The notes below the pieces were generated by a model. That model was not told where the DNA came from and searched no databases. It saw nothing but the letters and a program-made list of their open reading frames with translations. From Metabacillus rhizolycopersici (GTDB lineage Bacteria; Bacillota; Bacilli; Bacillales; Bacillaceae), in contig NZ_JAIQUM010000042.1 in the NCBI RefSeq assembly GCF_020075705.1, positions 1-49,769 of the forward strand: a stretch of 49,769 nt of DNA. Reading direction: 5' to 3'. Each line of letters starts with the position of its first letter. The first letter of the stretch is position 1. Both the position numbers and the translations under genes were made by a program. Positions 18,880-28,521 of this stretch are shown one piece after another.

Positions 18880-19207
18880 TTCAGATAAACTCTCTACCCA
18901 AAGGTAGGTTGTGCGTATCCTTGTGCTATTACCATACAAGGAATCCGACCTCACCTCGACAATGTTAAAAAGGCTTTTTACATCCATGTCACCGAGCCTT
19001 ACCTCAGCCCTACTTAAACATGGATGACAGAGCAACGGTCTGGTGCGTCAACCAAAGGTGTCATGACCTCATTAACGTAGCTAGGATTTCTCCTAACTGA
19101 GTCTGGTAAACTCACCCTTGAAGGGACGAAGCTAAAAACCATGCAACTTCTTTTCAGAAGCCACGATGCCTTTAGGCTCGTGGTAGTTCACGTTACAAGT
19201 CATATTC
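18880..19207 (-). ncRNA. Omega RNA (HEARO) of IscB with native guide
   Basis: About 320 noncoding bases directly upstream of iscB are rich in hairpins, as in the HEARO/omega RNA family. Seen stems: 19161-19183 (element end), CTTCT/AGAAG near 19147-19160, CCCTT/AAGGG near 19115-19125, AGGA/TCCT near 19083-19095, CATCCATGT (18981-18989) with ACATGGATG (19019-19027), CCTTG/CAAGG near 18919-18942, and CTACC/GGTAG at 18895-18908 just before the iscB ribosome binding site. Family knowledge places the guide at the 5' end, outside the element, here 19192-19207 (minus strand GAATATGACTTGTAAC). The exact RNA ends are inferred. Confidence 0.8.
19161..19183 (+). repeat. Terminal hairpin of the iscB element (omega RNA end)
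   Basis: Arms CCACGA+GCC and GGC+TCGTGG, loop TTTA, one unpaired T at 19167. The design matches the other end exactly, although the stem bases differ. GAAG at 19157-19160 abuts the stem. On the minus strand this hairpin is also the first stem of the omega RNA, so one sequence serves both transposition and guide-RNA folding. Confidence 0.85.
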
Positions 19208-19383
19208 AAAAAGCGTAAATGACCTTAATCACATCGATCAAAAAAAGCTAGTGTGGAGAGAGCATATATTTGCCTTATATTCTATCACAATTATAGAACG
19301 TTTGTTCTTAAAATGCAACCAAAACTGGAAGTCGAAGTACATATCTACAATACGAGAATTTCATCGTTTCTTTGACAAGAAAA

Positions 19384-19413
19384 AAGATTGCCCTAAACAT
19401 AAGGCAATCTTTC
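19384..19413 (-). terminator. Terminator of the opp operon
   Basis: On the minus strand AAAGATTGCC and GGCAATCTTT pair around a 9-base loop and run into TTTTTTC, four bases after the oppF stop codon. Confidence 0.85.
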
Positions 19414-19416
19414 ACT

Positions 19417-20355
19417 TTAAGAATTCTGTTTTTTTAATTGTTCATATTCTGCTTGTGAACACATGACGAAGTGTCCTGGTGTCACTTCACGAAATTCAAC
19501 TTCATCACCTGGTTTATAGTTATGCACGCTTGGATTATATGTTTTTCGAACGCGGGTACGTTCATAATCTGGATCCGGAAGTGGAATCGCAGATAAGAGG
19601 GATTGAGTATATGGATGCATCGGATTATTGTATAACTCATCTGCATCTGCAAGTTCAACCAATTTCCCAAAATACATTACCCCAATACGATCACTAATGT
19701 ACTTAACCATCGATAAATCATGGGCGATAAATAAATAGGTTAGTCCCTTTTCCTTTTGCAACTTTTTCAATAAGTTGACCACCTGTGCTTGTATGGATAC
19801 ATCAAGTGCAGAAATCGGTTCATCGGCAATAATAAATTCAGGCTTAACAGCAAGAGCGCGAGCGATTCCGATACGTTGGCGTTGTCCACCGCTAAATTCA
19901 TGCGGGTAACGATTCGCATGCTCTTTATTTAATCCAACTGTTTGAAGAAGTTCAACGACTCTGTTCATCCGATCAGTTTTTGATTTTGCAAGCCCGTGAA
20001 TATCAATACCTTCAGCAATAATATCTGAAACCTTCATTCGTGGATTTAATGAAGCCTGTGGATCCTGAAAGATCATTTGCATTTTGCGATTGAATTCCTT
20101 TAGTTGTGCTTTCGATTTTTTGCCATGAACATCCGCTCCATCAAATAAAACTTCGCCATCTGTTGCATCATATAATCGAATAATCGTCCGACCAGTTGTT
20201 GATTTTCCGCATCCTGATTCACCAACTAATCCCAGCGTCTCACCTTTATAAATATCAAATGAGATATTATCAACCGCTTTGACTTCATTTGGTTTACCGA
20301 CGTTAAAGTATTGTTTTAAATTTTTTATTTCGACTAGCTTTTCAGTTGTTGTCAC
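19417..20355 (-). CDS. oppF: Oligopeptide ABC transporter ATP-binding protein OppF
   Basis: One of the two ATPases of the peptide importer, 312 residues. Walker A is GESGCGKST near 43-51, the Q-loop lies in FQDPQASLNPRM, the signature is FSGGQRQRIGIARAL near 150, and Walker B is FIIADEP followed by the H-loop in IAHDLSMVK. The C-terminal oligopeptide/dipeptide extension (HPYTQSLLSAIPLPDP) is present. It is the last gene of oppABCDF and begins one base after the oppD stop, which suggests translational coupling. Confidence 0.95.
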   Translation of the reverse strand: MTTTEKLVEIKNLKQYFNVGKPNEVKAVDNISFDIYKGETLGLVGESGCGKSTTGRTIIRLYDATDGEVLFDGADVHGKKSKAQLKEFNRKMQMIFQDPQASLNPRMKVSDIIAEGIDIHGLAKSKTDRMNRVVELLQTVGLNKEHANRYPHEFSGGQRQRIGIARALAVKPEFIIADEPISALDVSIQAQVVNLLKKLQKEKGLTYLFIAHDLSMVKYISDRIGVMYFGKLVELADADELYNNPMHPYTQSLLSAIPLPDPDYERTRVRKTYNPSVHNYKPGDEVEFREVTPGHFVMCSQAEYEQLKKQNS

Positions 20356-20356
20356 C

Positions 20357-21400
20357 CTATTTCCCCTCCTTTATTCTAGGGAATTGACGCTGACGTCGTT
20401 TAACTGCAGCAGGTGGTTCAACCTTTGGTGCATCAGGATGTAGTAACCATGTTGCCGCGTAATGTGTATCAGACACTTTAAACATTGGCGGTTGCTCTTC
20501 TAAATCTATTTTCATCGCATATTCATTACGGGGCGCAAACGCATCACCCTTTGGTGGATTTAATAGATTTGGCGGTGTACCAGGAATTGCATACAATTCT
20601 TCTTCAACTGTATCAAGACTTGGCATTGAACTAATTAACCCCCATGTGTATGGATGTTGTGGATTGTAGAAAACCTCGTCTACTGTACCAATTTCAACGA
20701 TTTTCCCACCGTACATGACAGCAACGCGATCCGCCACATTTGCTACAACACCTAAGTCATGGGTAATAAAGATAATCGATGTCTCAATCTTCTTTTGCAA
20801 TTCCTTCATAAGTTCAAGAATTTGCGCTTGAATCGTTACATCCAATGCTGTTGTTGGCTCATCTGCAATTAACACTTTCGGATTACAAGCTAGTGCAATC
20901 GCGATAACAACCCGTTGTCTCATCCCACCTGAAAATTGATGTGGATATTGATTAAAACGGACTTCGGGCTGTGGAATACCGACTAGCTTTAAGATATCAA
21001 TTGCACGTTCTTTTGCCGCTGCTTTACTCAATTTTTGATGCTTTACAATTGGTTCAATAATTTGCTTTCCTATTTTCATCGTTGGATTTAAAGATGTCAT
21101 TGGATCTTGGAAGATCATCGAAATATCTTTCCCACGAATTTTTTGCATCGCTTTATCTGTAAGTTTCGTTAAATCTTTACCTTCAAAAAGAATTTCTCCA
21201 TGCTTAATGTCAGAGTTCGATTCTGGGAGCAAGCGCATAATCGTTTTTGTCGTAACTGATTTTCCCGAACCAGATTCACCTACAATTGCCAAAGTCTCAC
21301 CTTTTAGCAAATCAAAATTAACTCCTCGAATTGCCTGCACTTCCCCTGAAAATGTGTGGAATGAAATATGCAAGTCTTTCACTTCTAAGATTTTTTCCAT
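20357..21400 (-). CDS. oppD: Oligopeptide ABC transporter ATP-binding protein OppD
   Basis: Second ATPase of the peptide importer, 347 residues. Walker A is GESGSGKSVT near 40, the signature FSGGMRQRVVIAIAL near 160, Walker B VLIADEP, and the H-loop FITHDLGVV. The C-terminal extension HPYTWGLISSMPSLD is the OppD-type domain; relatives carry an iron-sulfur or regulatory motif there, but no Cys cluster is visible here. It lies between oppC (20-base gap) and oppF. Confidence 0.95.
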   Translation of the reverse strand: MEKILEVKDLHISFHTFSGEVQAIRGVNFDLLKGETLAIVGESGSGKSVTTKTIMRLLPESNSDIKHGEILFEGKDLTKLTDKAMQKIRGKDISMIFQDPMTSLNPTMKIGKQIIEPIVKHQKLSKAAAKERAIDILKLVGIPQPEVRFNQYPHQFSGGMRQRVVIAIALACNPKVLIADEPTTALDVTIQAQILELMKELQKKIETSIIFITHDLGVVANVADRVAVMYGGKIVEIGTVDEVFYNPQHPYTWGLISSMPSLDTVEEELYAIPGTPPNLLNPPKGDAFAPRNEYAMKIDLEEQPPMFKVSDTHYAATWLLHPDAPKVEPPAAVKRRQRQFPRIKEGK

Positions 21401-21420
21401 TTAGATTCACCTACCTTTTT

Positions 21421-22443
21421 CTAGTCTCGCATTTTCGGATCTAATGCGTCACGAAGTCCATCTGCAATCATATTAAAGCAAACCATTATGACACTAATGG
21501 TAATCGCTGGAATAACCATTTGGTATGGGTATAATTGTAATACTTTAAAGCCATCATTAATTAATGTTCCTAAGGAAGCTAATGGTGGTTGTAGCCCTAA
21601 ACCAATAAAGCTTAAAAATGCTTCAAAGAAAATTGCATTTGGGATCGTAAACATTGTATTTATGATAATAACACCAGCCAAGTTAGGAATTAGATGTTTC
21701 GAAATGATTTTTCCATTCGAAAGTCCCAACGTTCTGGCAGCTAAAACATATTCTTGATTTTTCAGCTTCATCACTTGAGCCCGAATAACCCGAGCCATTC
21801 CAACCCACCCTGTAATGGTCAGTGCGATTGTAATTGATAAAATACCTGGATTTAACACAATAATCATTAAAATAACAACCACCAGATTTGGAATTCCTAC
21901 TAAAATTTCAGTGATCCGTTGCATAATATTATCTGTCTTCCCACCAACGAATCCAGAAACTGCCCCGTAAATAACACCGATTACCATGTCAATTACTGCA
22001 GCCAAAAGAGCAATATATAATGATACTTGTGTACCCATCCATAACCGTGTAAAAATGTCACGACCTAAATTATCAGTCCCTAACCAATAGTAATCATCAA
22101 CATTCTTCTGTTCATACGCGTTGTATACATCACCATTTTTTCTTACTAAATCTCCGTCAAATGGCAACCAGCTAATATTTTCTAACACGGGTATTCTTGG
22201 TGGTAAATTATTATGTGGTAGATTTTGTTCGTCATACCCATATTTATTTAAATGTGGACCAATGAAAGCCATAATCGTTAATAAAACTAATACAACCAAG
22301 CTTACAATTGCTCCTTTATTTTTCCGCACTCGTAACCAAGCATCTTGCCAATAGTTTAAACTAGGTTTTGACATCTCTTCACTTTTTGTTGAATCGATCA
22401 TCGCGGGCTCAAACATATCTTTTGATTTTTTTTCGATTGCCAT
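21421..22443 (-). CDS. oppC: Oligopeptide ABC transporter permease OppC
   Basis: Membrane permease of 340 residues. A cytosolic N-terminus of about 40 residues precedes the first helix (GAIVSLVVLVLLTIMAFIG), then a large outer loop, then five more helices. The permease EAA-type loop that contacts the ATPases is LAARTLGLSNGKIISKHLIPN near 236-256, and the typical C-terminal FNMIADGLRDALDP is present. Its ATG overlaps the oppB stop (TAATG). Confidence 0.95.
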   Translation of the reverse strand: MAIEKKSKDMFEPAMIDSTKSEEMSKPSLNYWQDAWLRVRKNKGAIVSLVVLVLLTIMAFIGPHLNKYGYDEQNLPHNNLPPRIPVLENISWLPFDGDLVRKNGDVYNAYEQKNVDDYYWLGTDNLGRDIFTRLWMGTQVSLYIALLAAVIDMVIGVIYGAVSGFVGGKTDNIMQRITEILVGIPNLVVVILMIIVLNPGILSITIALTITGWVGMARVIRAQVMKLKNQEYVLAARTLGLSNGKIISKHLIPNLAGVIIINTMFTIPNAIFFEAFLSFIGLGLQPPLASLGTLINDGFKVLQLYPYQMVIPAITISVIMVCFNMIADGLRDALDPKMRD

Positions 22444-23372
22444 TATTTTTTCCCTCCCGCTAAACGAATACGCGGATCAATGATTCCATATAGTAGATCT
22501 ACAATTAAAATGACTGCAACAAATAATACCGCAAAAAGAATGGTTGTGCCCATGATAACAGGATAATCATTTACTTGAATTGATTTAACGAATTGCTCAC
22601 CTAGACCCGGAATACCGAATATTTTCTCGATGACTAATGAACCTGTCATCAAACTTACAACAAGTGGTCCTAATACTGTAATAACTGGGATTAACGCATT
22701 TCGAAGTGCGTGCTTAAATGCTATTTCAAACCAACTTGCACCTTTTGCTTTTGCGAGTGTAATATAATCAGATTCTAACACCTCGACCATTTCAGTTCGT
22801 ACAAACCTTGCTGCAGTCGCGATTGGGAACATCGCTAAAGCAATAGTAGGCAATATCGAATATTCAGGTCCCCGCCAAAACGCTACTGGAAACCAGCCTA
22901 ATTTCACCGCAAAGTAATATTGCAATAGACCTGCAAATACGAAGGATGGTATTGATTTCCCAAGTACAGCAATAAATGTAGCCCCATAATCAACCCACGT
23001 ATTCTGACGTAATGCTGCGATTACCCCCAAAATGATACCGAATAATGTACCAAAGAGAATCGCTTGGAATCCTAATACTGCTGATGGGCCAATGCTATCC
23101 ATAAGAATCTTCGTAACACCTACATTATTGAATTGAAAGGATACTCCAAGGTCGCCTTTCAAAATATTTACCATATAGTTCATATATTGAACTGGTACTG
23201 GTTGATCTAATCCATACCTTTCCGTCATAATTGAAAGCTGTGTCTGCGACAATTTAGCAGCATTTGAAAAAGGTGTACCAGGGATTATTTTCATGAGAAA
23301 AAATGTAAAGGTCACAATTAGAAACAGAGTAATGATCATATAAAGTATTCGCCCGGCTAAGTATTTCACCAT
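22443..23372 (-). CDS. oppB: Oligopeptide ABC transporter permease OppB
   Basis: Membrane permease of 309 residues with six predicted helices, the first directly at the N-terminus (ILYMIITLFLIVTFTFFLM). The family segment GLDQPVPVQY near 54 and the EAA-type loop YITLAKAKGASWFEIAFKHALRN near 198-220 are present. It pairs with OppC to form the channel. A terminator-like hairpin separates it from oppA, so oppBCDF are probably made at a lower level than the binding protein. Confidence 0.95.
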   Translation of the reverse strand: MVKYLAGRILYMIITLFLIVTFTFFLMKIIPGTPFSNAAKLSQTQLSIMTERYGLDQPVPVQYMNYMVNILKGDLGVSFQFNNVGVTKILMDSIGPSAVLGFQAILFGTLFGIILGVIAALRQNTWVDYGATFIAVLGKSIPSFVFAGLLQYYFAVKLGWFPVAFWRGPEYSILPTIALAMFPIATAARFVRTEMVEVLESDYITLAKAKGASWFEIAFKHALRNALIPVITVLGPLVVSLMTGSLVIEKIFGIPGLGEQFVKSIQVNDYPVIMGTTILFAVLFVAVILIVDLLYGIIDPRIRLAGGKK

Positions 23373-23430
23373 ATGAACGCACCTCCTAATTTTTTAATTT
23401 TCTACAATATTCGACAATTCCCCAACAAGG

Positions 23431-23472
23431 GAAAAAGAGTATATTGACAAACAATATACTCTCTTTTCGCCC
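23431..23472 (-). terminator. Intra-operon terminator between oppA and oppB
   Basis: On the minus strand GAGTATATTG and CAATATACTC form a 10-bp stem with a 5-base loop, followed by TTTTTCCC. It would stop part of the transcription after oppA, a common way to make the binding protein in excess over the membrane parts. Confidence 0.7.
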
Positions 23473-23511
23473 AAAACACTGTAAAAATTCAGTATAGGTT
23501 GTCTATACAAA

Positions 23512-25197
23512 TTATTTTACAGATGTCCATTTAAAGCTGTACTCTGGTCCTACTAAATGGTAAGTAAAGTTTTCGACTCTCTCGCCAACTAAAACATTAG
23601 AAGAACGTTGATACATTGGCGCGATCGCAGCGTCTTCTTCAAGTAAAATTCTTTCTGCTTTTGCAAGAGCTTCATAACGCTCAACTGGTTTTTGCCCTAA
23701 AGTTGTTTGAGCGTCATTCACTAGTTGGTCATACTTTTCATTTGAGTAATCCATTTTATTGTTTCCGCCACCAGTTAACCATAGGTCTGAAAACGTCATT
23801 GGGTCTAGGTAGTCAGGACCCCAACCGGCCATTTGAATGTCAAAATCCTGAGAATTTTCACGATCTATACGGACACTAAATGGTACACTTTCAACTTTGA
23901 TCGTTAAGCCCGGAAGATTTGTTTCTAATTGATTTTTAACGTATTCTGCAATTGTCTTAGCATTTTCAGTATCATCGCCTAAATATCTCAATTCAACTTT
24001 CTCAGTTCCTAAAGCTGCTAAGCCTTTTTCCCACGATTCTTTCGCTGCTTCTACATTGTAAGGTAATAATTCATTTCCGTTAATTTCGCGGAAATCCTTA
24101 CCAGTTTCATCGTTTTTAGCAAAATCCTGTGGTACTGCATAGTTTGCTACAATTGATCCATTGTTCAACACACTATTCACGAAATCATCTTTGTTAACCG
24201 CTTGTGCAATAGCTTTACGAATATCTACATTTGCCAAAGCCTCGTTATCTTTTTGGTTCATTTTCAGCCAAAAAATAGTAGGTTCTAACCATTTAACTAA
24301 TCTTTCATCACCTTCATATTGAGGAACAATGTCAGATGTAAGTTTAGGAGTTACATCAGCTTCTCCAGTTTCAAACGCATTAGCTGCTGCTTGTGCATCT
24401 TTTAATACATTCCATTGAACAGTTTCTAATTTAACTGCTTCTGCATCCCAATACTCTGCGTTCTTAGAGTATGTCCAAGATGACGCTGTACTTCCATCCC
24501 AGTTAGATAAAACGAATGGTCCGTTATAAATTAGATTTTCAGCCGTTTTCGCATAATTATCTCCTTGCTCTTCAACAAATTTTTGGTTTTGTGGATAGAA
24601 CGTTGGGAATGACATTAATGATTTAAAAAATGGAATTGGTCTTTCTAATGTTACTTCAAGCGTTTTTTCATCAATTGCTTTTACACCTAAAGTGTTAAGA
24701 TCGTACTCTTTTTTTGCTGCACCTGCTGCAGAAATTTCAGCAGCACCTTTAATTTTCCCATCCATCATATATGGGCCATATGGTGATGCATTCTCTGGAT
24801 CAATTGCGCGTTGCCATGCAAAGACGAAATCGCTAGCTGTTACAGGGTCACCATTTGACCATTTTGCATCTCTTAATTTAAATGTATATACTGTACCGTC
24901 TTCACTAACTTCAGGCTCACCTTCAGCCATACCACCAACGACCTCTTGGTTTGAATCAAGACGATATAAACCTTCCATTACGTTATTCATCGTAGTGAAA
25001 CTAACGGTATCTTGTGCCATAACAGTATCCATTGACGGAATTGCTTGTAATTCTAATGCTTTTAATTCTTGCGTAGCATTAGCACTTTCCTTATCAGCAT
25101 CCTTACTAGTATCCTCACCACCACCACTACATGCAGCTAACAATACGCTCAGCACAAGTGATATAGCTATTAGTTGAAAAAATTTAGTTTTTTTCAC
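23512..25197 (-). CDS. oppA: Oligopeptide-binding lipoprotein OppA
   Basis: Extracellular solute-binding protein family 5 of 561 residues. The N-terminus is a lipoprotein signal (MKKTKFFQLIAISLVLSVLL) with lipobox LLAAC, Cys23 being the lipid anchor, then a flexible acidic linker GGGEDTSKD. The family signature is within SEDGTVYTFKLRDAKWSNGDPVTASDF. The start is a GTG at 25197 behind AAAGGGGAGG. It is the first gene of the opp operon. In B. subtilis this system imports peptides, including competence and sporulation signalling peptides. Confidence 0.95.
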   Translation of the reverse strand: MKKTKFFQLIAISLVLSVLLAACSGGGEDTSKDADKESANATQELKALELQAIPSMDTVMAQDTVSFTTMNNVMEGLYRLDSNQEVVGGMAEGEPEVSEDGTVYTFKLRDAKWSNGDPVTASDFVFAWQRAIDPENASPYGPYMMDGKIKGAAEISAAGAAKKEYDLNTLGVKAIDEKTLEVTLERPIPFFKSLMSFPTFYPQNQKFVEEQGDNYAKTAENLIYNGPFVLSNWDGSTASSWTYSKNAEYWDAEAVKLETVQWNVLKDAQAAANAFETGEADVTPKLTSDIVPQYEGDERLVKWLEPTIFWLKMNQKDNEALANVDIRKAIAQAVNKDDFVNSVLNNGSIVANYAVPQDFAKNDETGKDFREINGNELLPYNVEAAKESWEKGLAALGTEKVELRYLGDDTENAKTIAEYVKNQLETNLPGLTIKVESVPFSVRIDRENSQDFDIQMAGWGPDYLDPMTFSDLWLTGGGNNKMDYSNEKYDQLVNDAQTTLGQKPVERYEALAKAERILLEEDAAIAPMYQRSSNVLVGERVENFTYHLVGPEYSFKWTSVK

Positions 25198-25574
25198 TAG
25201 TAAACCTCCCCTTTTTTATGTAAGTTGTCCGTACAAGTTACATTATACAAGTATTCAAACAATTATGCATTTATTTTCTTAATAAAATTTACAGAAAGGC
25301 AATAATCTTAATGAATTTTTAACAAAAAATCCTCAAAAAGACCTAATTATCTTTGTGATTTTCCAACTAAATTCTTTATTTAACTAGATTGAAAACCGTT
25401 ACAAATTTTATATTTCTCGATTTTATTCTTTTATGAATTATCTTTACAATCACATCCTGTATTTGTAAATTTACAGTCATGAAATATTACTAATATAACT
25501 TTTGCACATCTTTCTCTTCTCTCTTCTTTTGCTATAATAGGAATAACCGTCATTTGGAAGAGAGTGATTTAAGT
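25198..25574. other. Divergent promoter region of oppA and the DUF3899 gene
   Basis: AT-rich. A minus-strand TATAAT (25247-25242) sits about 45 bases before the oppA start and is the likely -10, but no good -35 lies at the right spacing. On the plus strand a TATAAT-like TGCTATAATAGG lies near 25530-25541 for the following gene. A faint CodY-like sequence near 25288 has too many mismatches to claim. Confidence 0.4.
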
Positions 25575-25934
25575 TTGCCCTATAAAAAAACCTCTATACT
25601 ATTTATTGTGTCATTATTCGCGACAATCTTACTTTCTTTTTTCATTTACAAAGAATTAACTTTATTACATTTTATAAACATCTCTTTTGTGATTTCAGGG
25701 ACTTATATTTTCCTATCACTATTAACTATGACAATTAAAGGTGGATTCTTTGATGCCATCACCTATGGATTTCGAAGGGTTTTCGTTTCAAAGGGTAAAG
25801 CATTATCAAAAAATGAAGTTCATGAAATGACACCAGTCTCAGATTTAGTAGACTTTGATCATTCGCCAATGTTATATAGTGGTTTTCTCTTGATGGTCCT
25901 CATGGTCATTGCACTTTTCATTTACTATTTCTAG
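25575..25934 (+). CDS. DUF3899 domain-containing membrane protein
   Basis: A 119-residue protein with three likely membrane helices (about residues 6-25, 30-52 and 98-119). The segment GGFFDAITYGFRRVF followed by a charged region and the EMTPVSDLVDF stretch fits the DUF3899 family of bacilli, whose function is unknown. The frame opens at a TTG at 25554, but the GAGAGTGA at 25558-25565 favours the TTG at 25575. It is monocistronic and precedes the trpS T-box. Confidence 0.65.
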   Translation: MPYKKTSILFIVSLFATILLSFFIYKELTLLHFINISFVISGTYIFLSLLTMTIKGGFFDAITYGFRRVFVSKGKALSKNEVHEMTPVSDLVDFDHSPMLYSGFLLMVLMVIALFIYYF

Positions 25935-25954
25935 TATTTAAAGAAACAAACAAT

Positions 25955-25983
25955 TTGCAAATTTTCATTTCTTTTTTTATAAT
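25955..25983 (+). promoter_or_regulatory. Promoter of trpS
   Basis: TTGCAA (25955-25960), exactly 17 bases, then TATAAT (25978-25983): a near-consensus sigma-A promoter upstream of the T-box leader. Confidence 0.8.
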
Positions 25984-25997
25984 AAATAAAAATAGTT

Positions 25998-26226
25998 GAG
26001 CGATGATAAAGAGTAGTACATATATGTTTCATTTATAGAGAGCCTGTGGTTGCTGTGAACAGGTAATGAACGATATGGAATGGACTTTAGAGCTTCTGCG
26101 CAGAATTTAGTACGTGCAGACGTGATCTTGCGTTAAAGATTGAAGTGATTTCTACATTTAGAAATAAGTAGGGTGGCACCGCGGTCCATCGTCCCTATCA
26201 ATAGGGTACGAGTGGGCTTTTTTTAT
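25998..26226 (+). promoter_or_regulatory. Tryptophan T-box riboswitch
   Basis: T-box leader that senses uncharged tRNA-Trp. The stem I region starts near 26000. The specifier is TGG (26081-26083) in the context GGAATGGACTTTAG. The conserved T-box GGGTGGCACCGCGG is at 26171-26184, where TGGC pairs with the tRNA end. The terminator stem built on GTCCATCGTCCCTAT and ATAGGGTACGAGTGGGC is followed by TTTTTTT. Uncharged tRNA would stabilise the antiterminator and allow trpS transcription. Confidence 0.95.
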
Positions 26227-26229
26227 TTA

Positions 26230-26356
26230 AAAAGCGAAAGCGCCTTGTTCAGACCCGACTGGCATAAAACGCTTCATAATAGAAGGCGTTCTTTGCCTTT
26301 CTATTATGGAGTAGCTTATGATTTTTAAGGGGCTAGGCGCTGTAGCTAGACACGAA
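26230..26356 (+). repeat. Dispersed repeat family A, copy 6 (short tail)
   Basis: Central arms GCTTCATAATAG and CTATTATGGAG pair with one wobble. The right end is the short type, ending AGGCGCTGTAGCTAGACACG, without the TTATCCACAG tail. It lies in the trpS leader RNA after the T-box terminator and before the start codon. Confidence 0.8.
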
Positions 26357-26391
26357 CACTAATTCCAAAGTTTTTTCATCAAAGTCAGTAA

Positions 26392-27405
<1,014 letters not shown>

Positions 27406-27406
27406 G

Positions 27407-27522
27407 AAAAGCGCAAGCGCCTTGATCAGCCTCGGGCAAATAAGACGCTTTTGAATAAGGCGTGCTTTGCCTTCTATTCAAAAGCGTCTTATGACCTCGA
27501 AGGGCTAGGCGCTGCAGCTAGA
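27407..27522 (+). repeat. Dispersed repeat family A, copy 7 (short tail)
   Basis: Starts 2 bases after the trpS stop. The central stem is the longest of all copies: AAGACGCTTTTGAATA (27442-27457) with TATTCAAAAGCGTCTT (27475-27490), 16 bp without a mismatch. The right end is the short type (GGCGCTGCAGCTAGACA). Confidence 0.85.
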
Positions 27523-27568
27523 CAATTCTCGAAGCCAAAACTTATAAATTCTGATATTATAAGAAAAA

Positions 27569-27617
27569 CGGAATATCCTTATGTTAGCCAAGGCTTACAT
27601 AAGGATATTCCGCTTTT
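27569..27617. terminator. Terminator between trpS and yjbA
   Basis: CGGAATATCCTTATGT and ACATAAGGATATTCCG form a perfect 16-bp stem around a 12-base loop, followed by CTTTT on the plus strand and with an A-rich left flank, so it can serve both convergent genes. Confidence 0.85.
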
Positions 27618-27633
27618 ATAATCATTTGACAGA

Positions 27634-28389
27634 CTAGTTAACCTTTGATTCCTGTTCCATATTCCAGAGCTTTTCGAAAAAGGGTTGCCCCTTAATTAAA
27701 TGTTCACATAATTGAATATGTTTCGGCGTCCATCCTTGCAATGTTTCTTGATAGAGCTTTTCCCACACTTCATCAAACTCTCGATCCTGAATGTTCACAT
27801 ACATAGTTGGATTCCATTCGGTATACCAATACTTTACTTCTGCAGCATTTTTCGTCGCTTGTAGTTGGTCAAGTGCCATAAACAATAGCTGCTTTAATTG
27901 GCGTTCTTTTCTAGTAAGACCACGCACGTGTTCTGGGGCTAATGATAAAATATGATATTCCCTATCTTCTGATTCATTTTTAATGAATTCAGTCGAATAT
28001 TCTTCAGGCTCAATCTCTTTCACCATTTCAAAGACAAGCTGTTCTTGTCGTGGAATAATCCTACTTTTACGAATTGGTATTGTATAACCAATTGTATCGA
28101 CAACGATGATCCCAGTCCCATCTGTTACGATAAAACAGTAATCCAATTGAATTCTTTCATGATTTTTTCTTATATAAGCTTTTTGAAAAATATCTTTTAA
28201 TAGACCAGGTGGTAACTCCGATAAGCTATTTTCTATGTAGTTAAAGAGTAAGGAATTAACCTTTAAAAGGGGGACCTGATCTAGGAGTTCAACGCTATCA
28301 TCCTTTCTCCATTCATGGAAATGACAGACGCTGTACCCATTCTCTTCACCTTCAAACCAATTTACCCAAACATCATGAAGAAATAACAT
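27634..28389 (-). CDS. yjbA: YjbA, UPF0736/DUF3603 family protein
   Basis: A 251-residue soluble protein that matches the YjbA family of bacilli in its beginning ([19 protein letters not shown]), length and position next to trpS. No catalytic motif is recognisable; no signal peptide or membrane segment. The central part contains [27 protein letters not shown]. The function is unknown. The gene is monocistronic, convergent with trpS. Confidence 0.8.
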   Translation of the reverse strand: MLFLHDVWVNWFEGEENGYSVCHFHEWRKDDSVELLDQVPLLKVNSLLFNYIENSLSELPPGLLKDIFQKAYIRKNHERIQLDYCFIVTDGTGIIVVDTIGYTIPIRKSRIIPRQEQLVFEMVKEIEPEEYSTEFIKNESEDREYHILSLAPEHVRGLTRKERQLKQLLFMALDQLQATKNAAEVKYWYTEWNPTMYVNIQDREFDEVWEKLYQETLQGWTPKHIQLCEHLIKGQPFFEKLWNMEQESKVN

Positions 28390-28521
28390 TTTTTATCCCT
28401 CACTTCATCACCATTTGTCTAACAGTATAGGCAAAAAATAGAGAATTTATTCCAAACAATGTAGATATTCCATAGAATTATTTCACATAATCTTAACTTT
28501 TCCCACACTTATCACCATGCT

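Larger units (their letters stand above)
17280..19191 (-). mobile_element. Complete IS200/IS605-type iscB-tnpA element
   Basis: The element holds an omega RNA region, iscB and tnpA, all read on the minus strand. Both ends carry hairpins of identical design on the plus strand. 17296-17318 reads CCCCTA, bulged T, CCC, TTTA loop, GGG, TAGGGG. 19161-19183 reads CCACGA, bulged T, GCC, TTTA loop, GGC, TCGTGG. A tetranucleotide lies directly 5' of each (AAAA and GAAG). By analogy with the IS608 pairing of guide and cleavage tetranucleotides, these point to cleavage after TTAT (17276-17279) and after TCAC (19188-19191). The hairpins are seen; the exact ends are inferred. The element sits between oppF and yjbC, genes that are neighbours or near neighbours in B. 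subtilis. Confidence 0.88.

Noticed and set aside
24692..25177. 161-codon open frame on the plus strand
   Set aside because: Antisense to the N-terminal part of oppA; no start signal.
25285..25302. Possible CodY box upstream of oppA
   Set aside because: Compared with AATTTTCNGAAAATT it has about four mismatches; too weak to claim.
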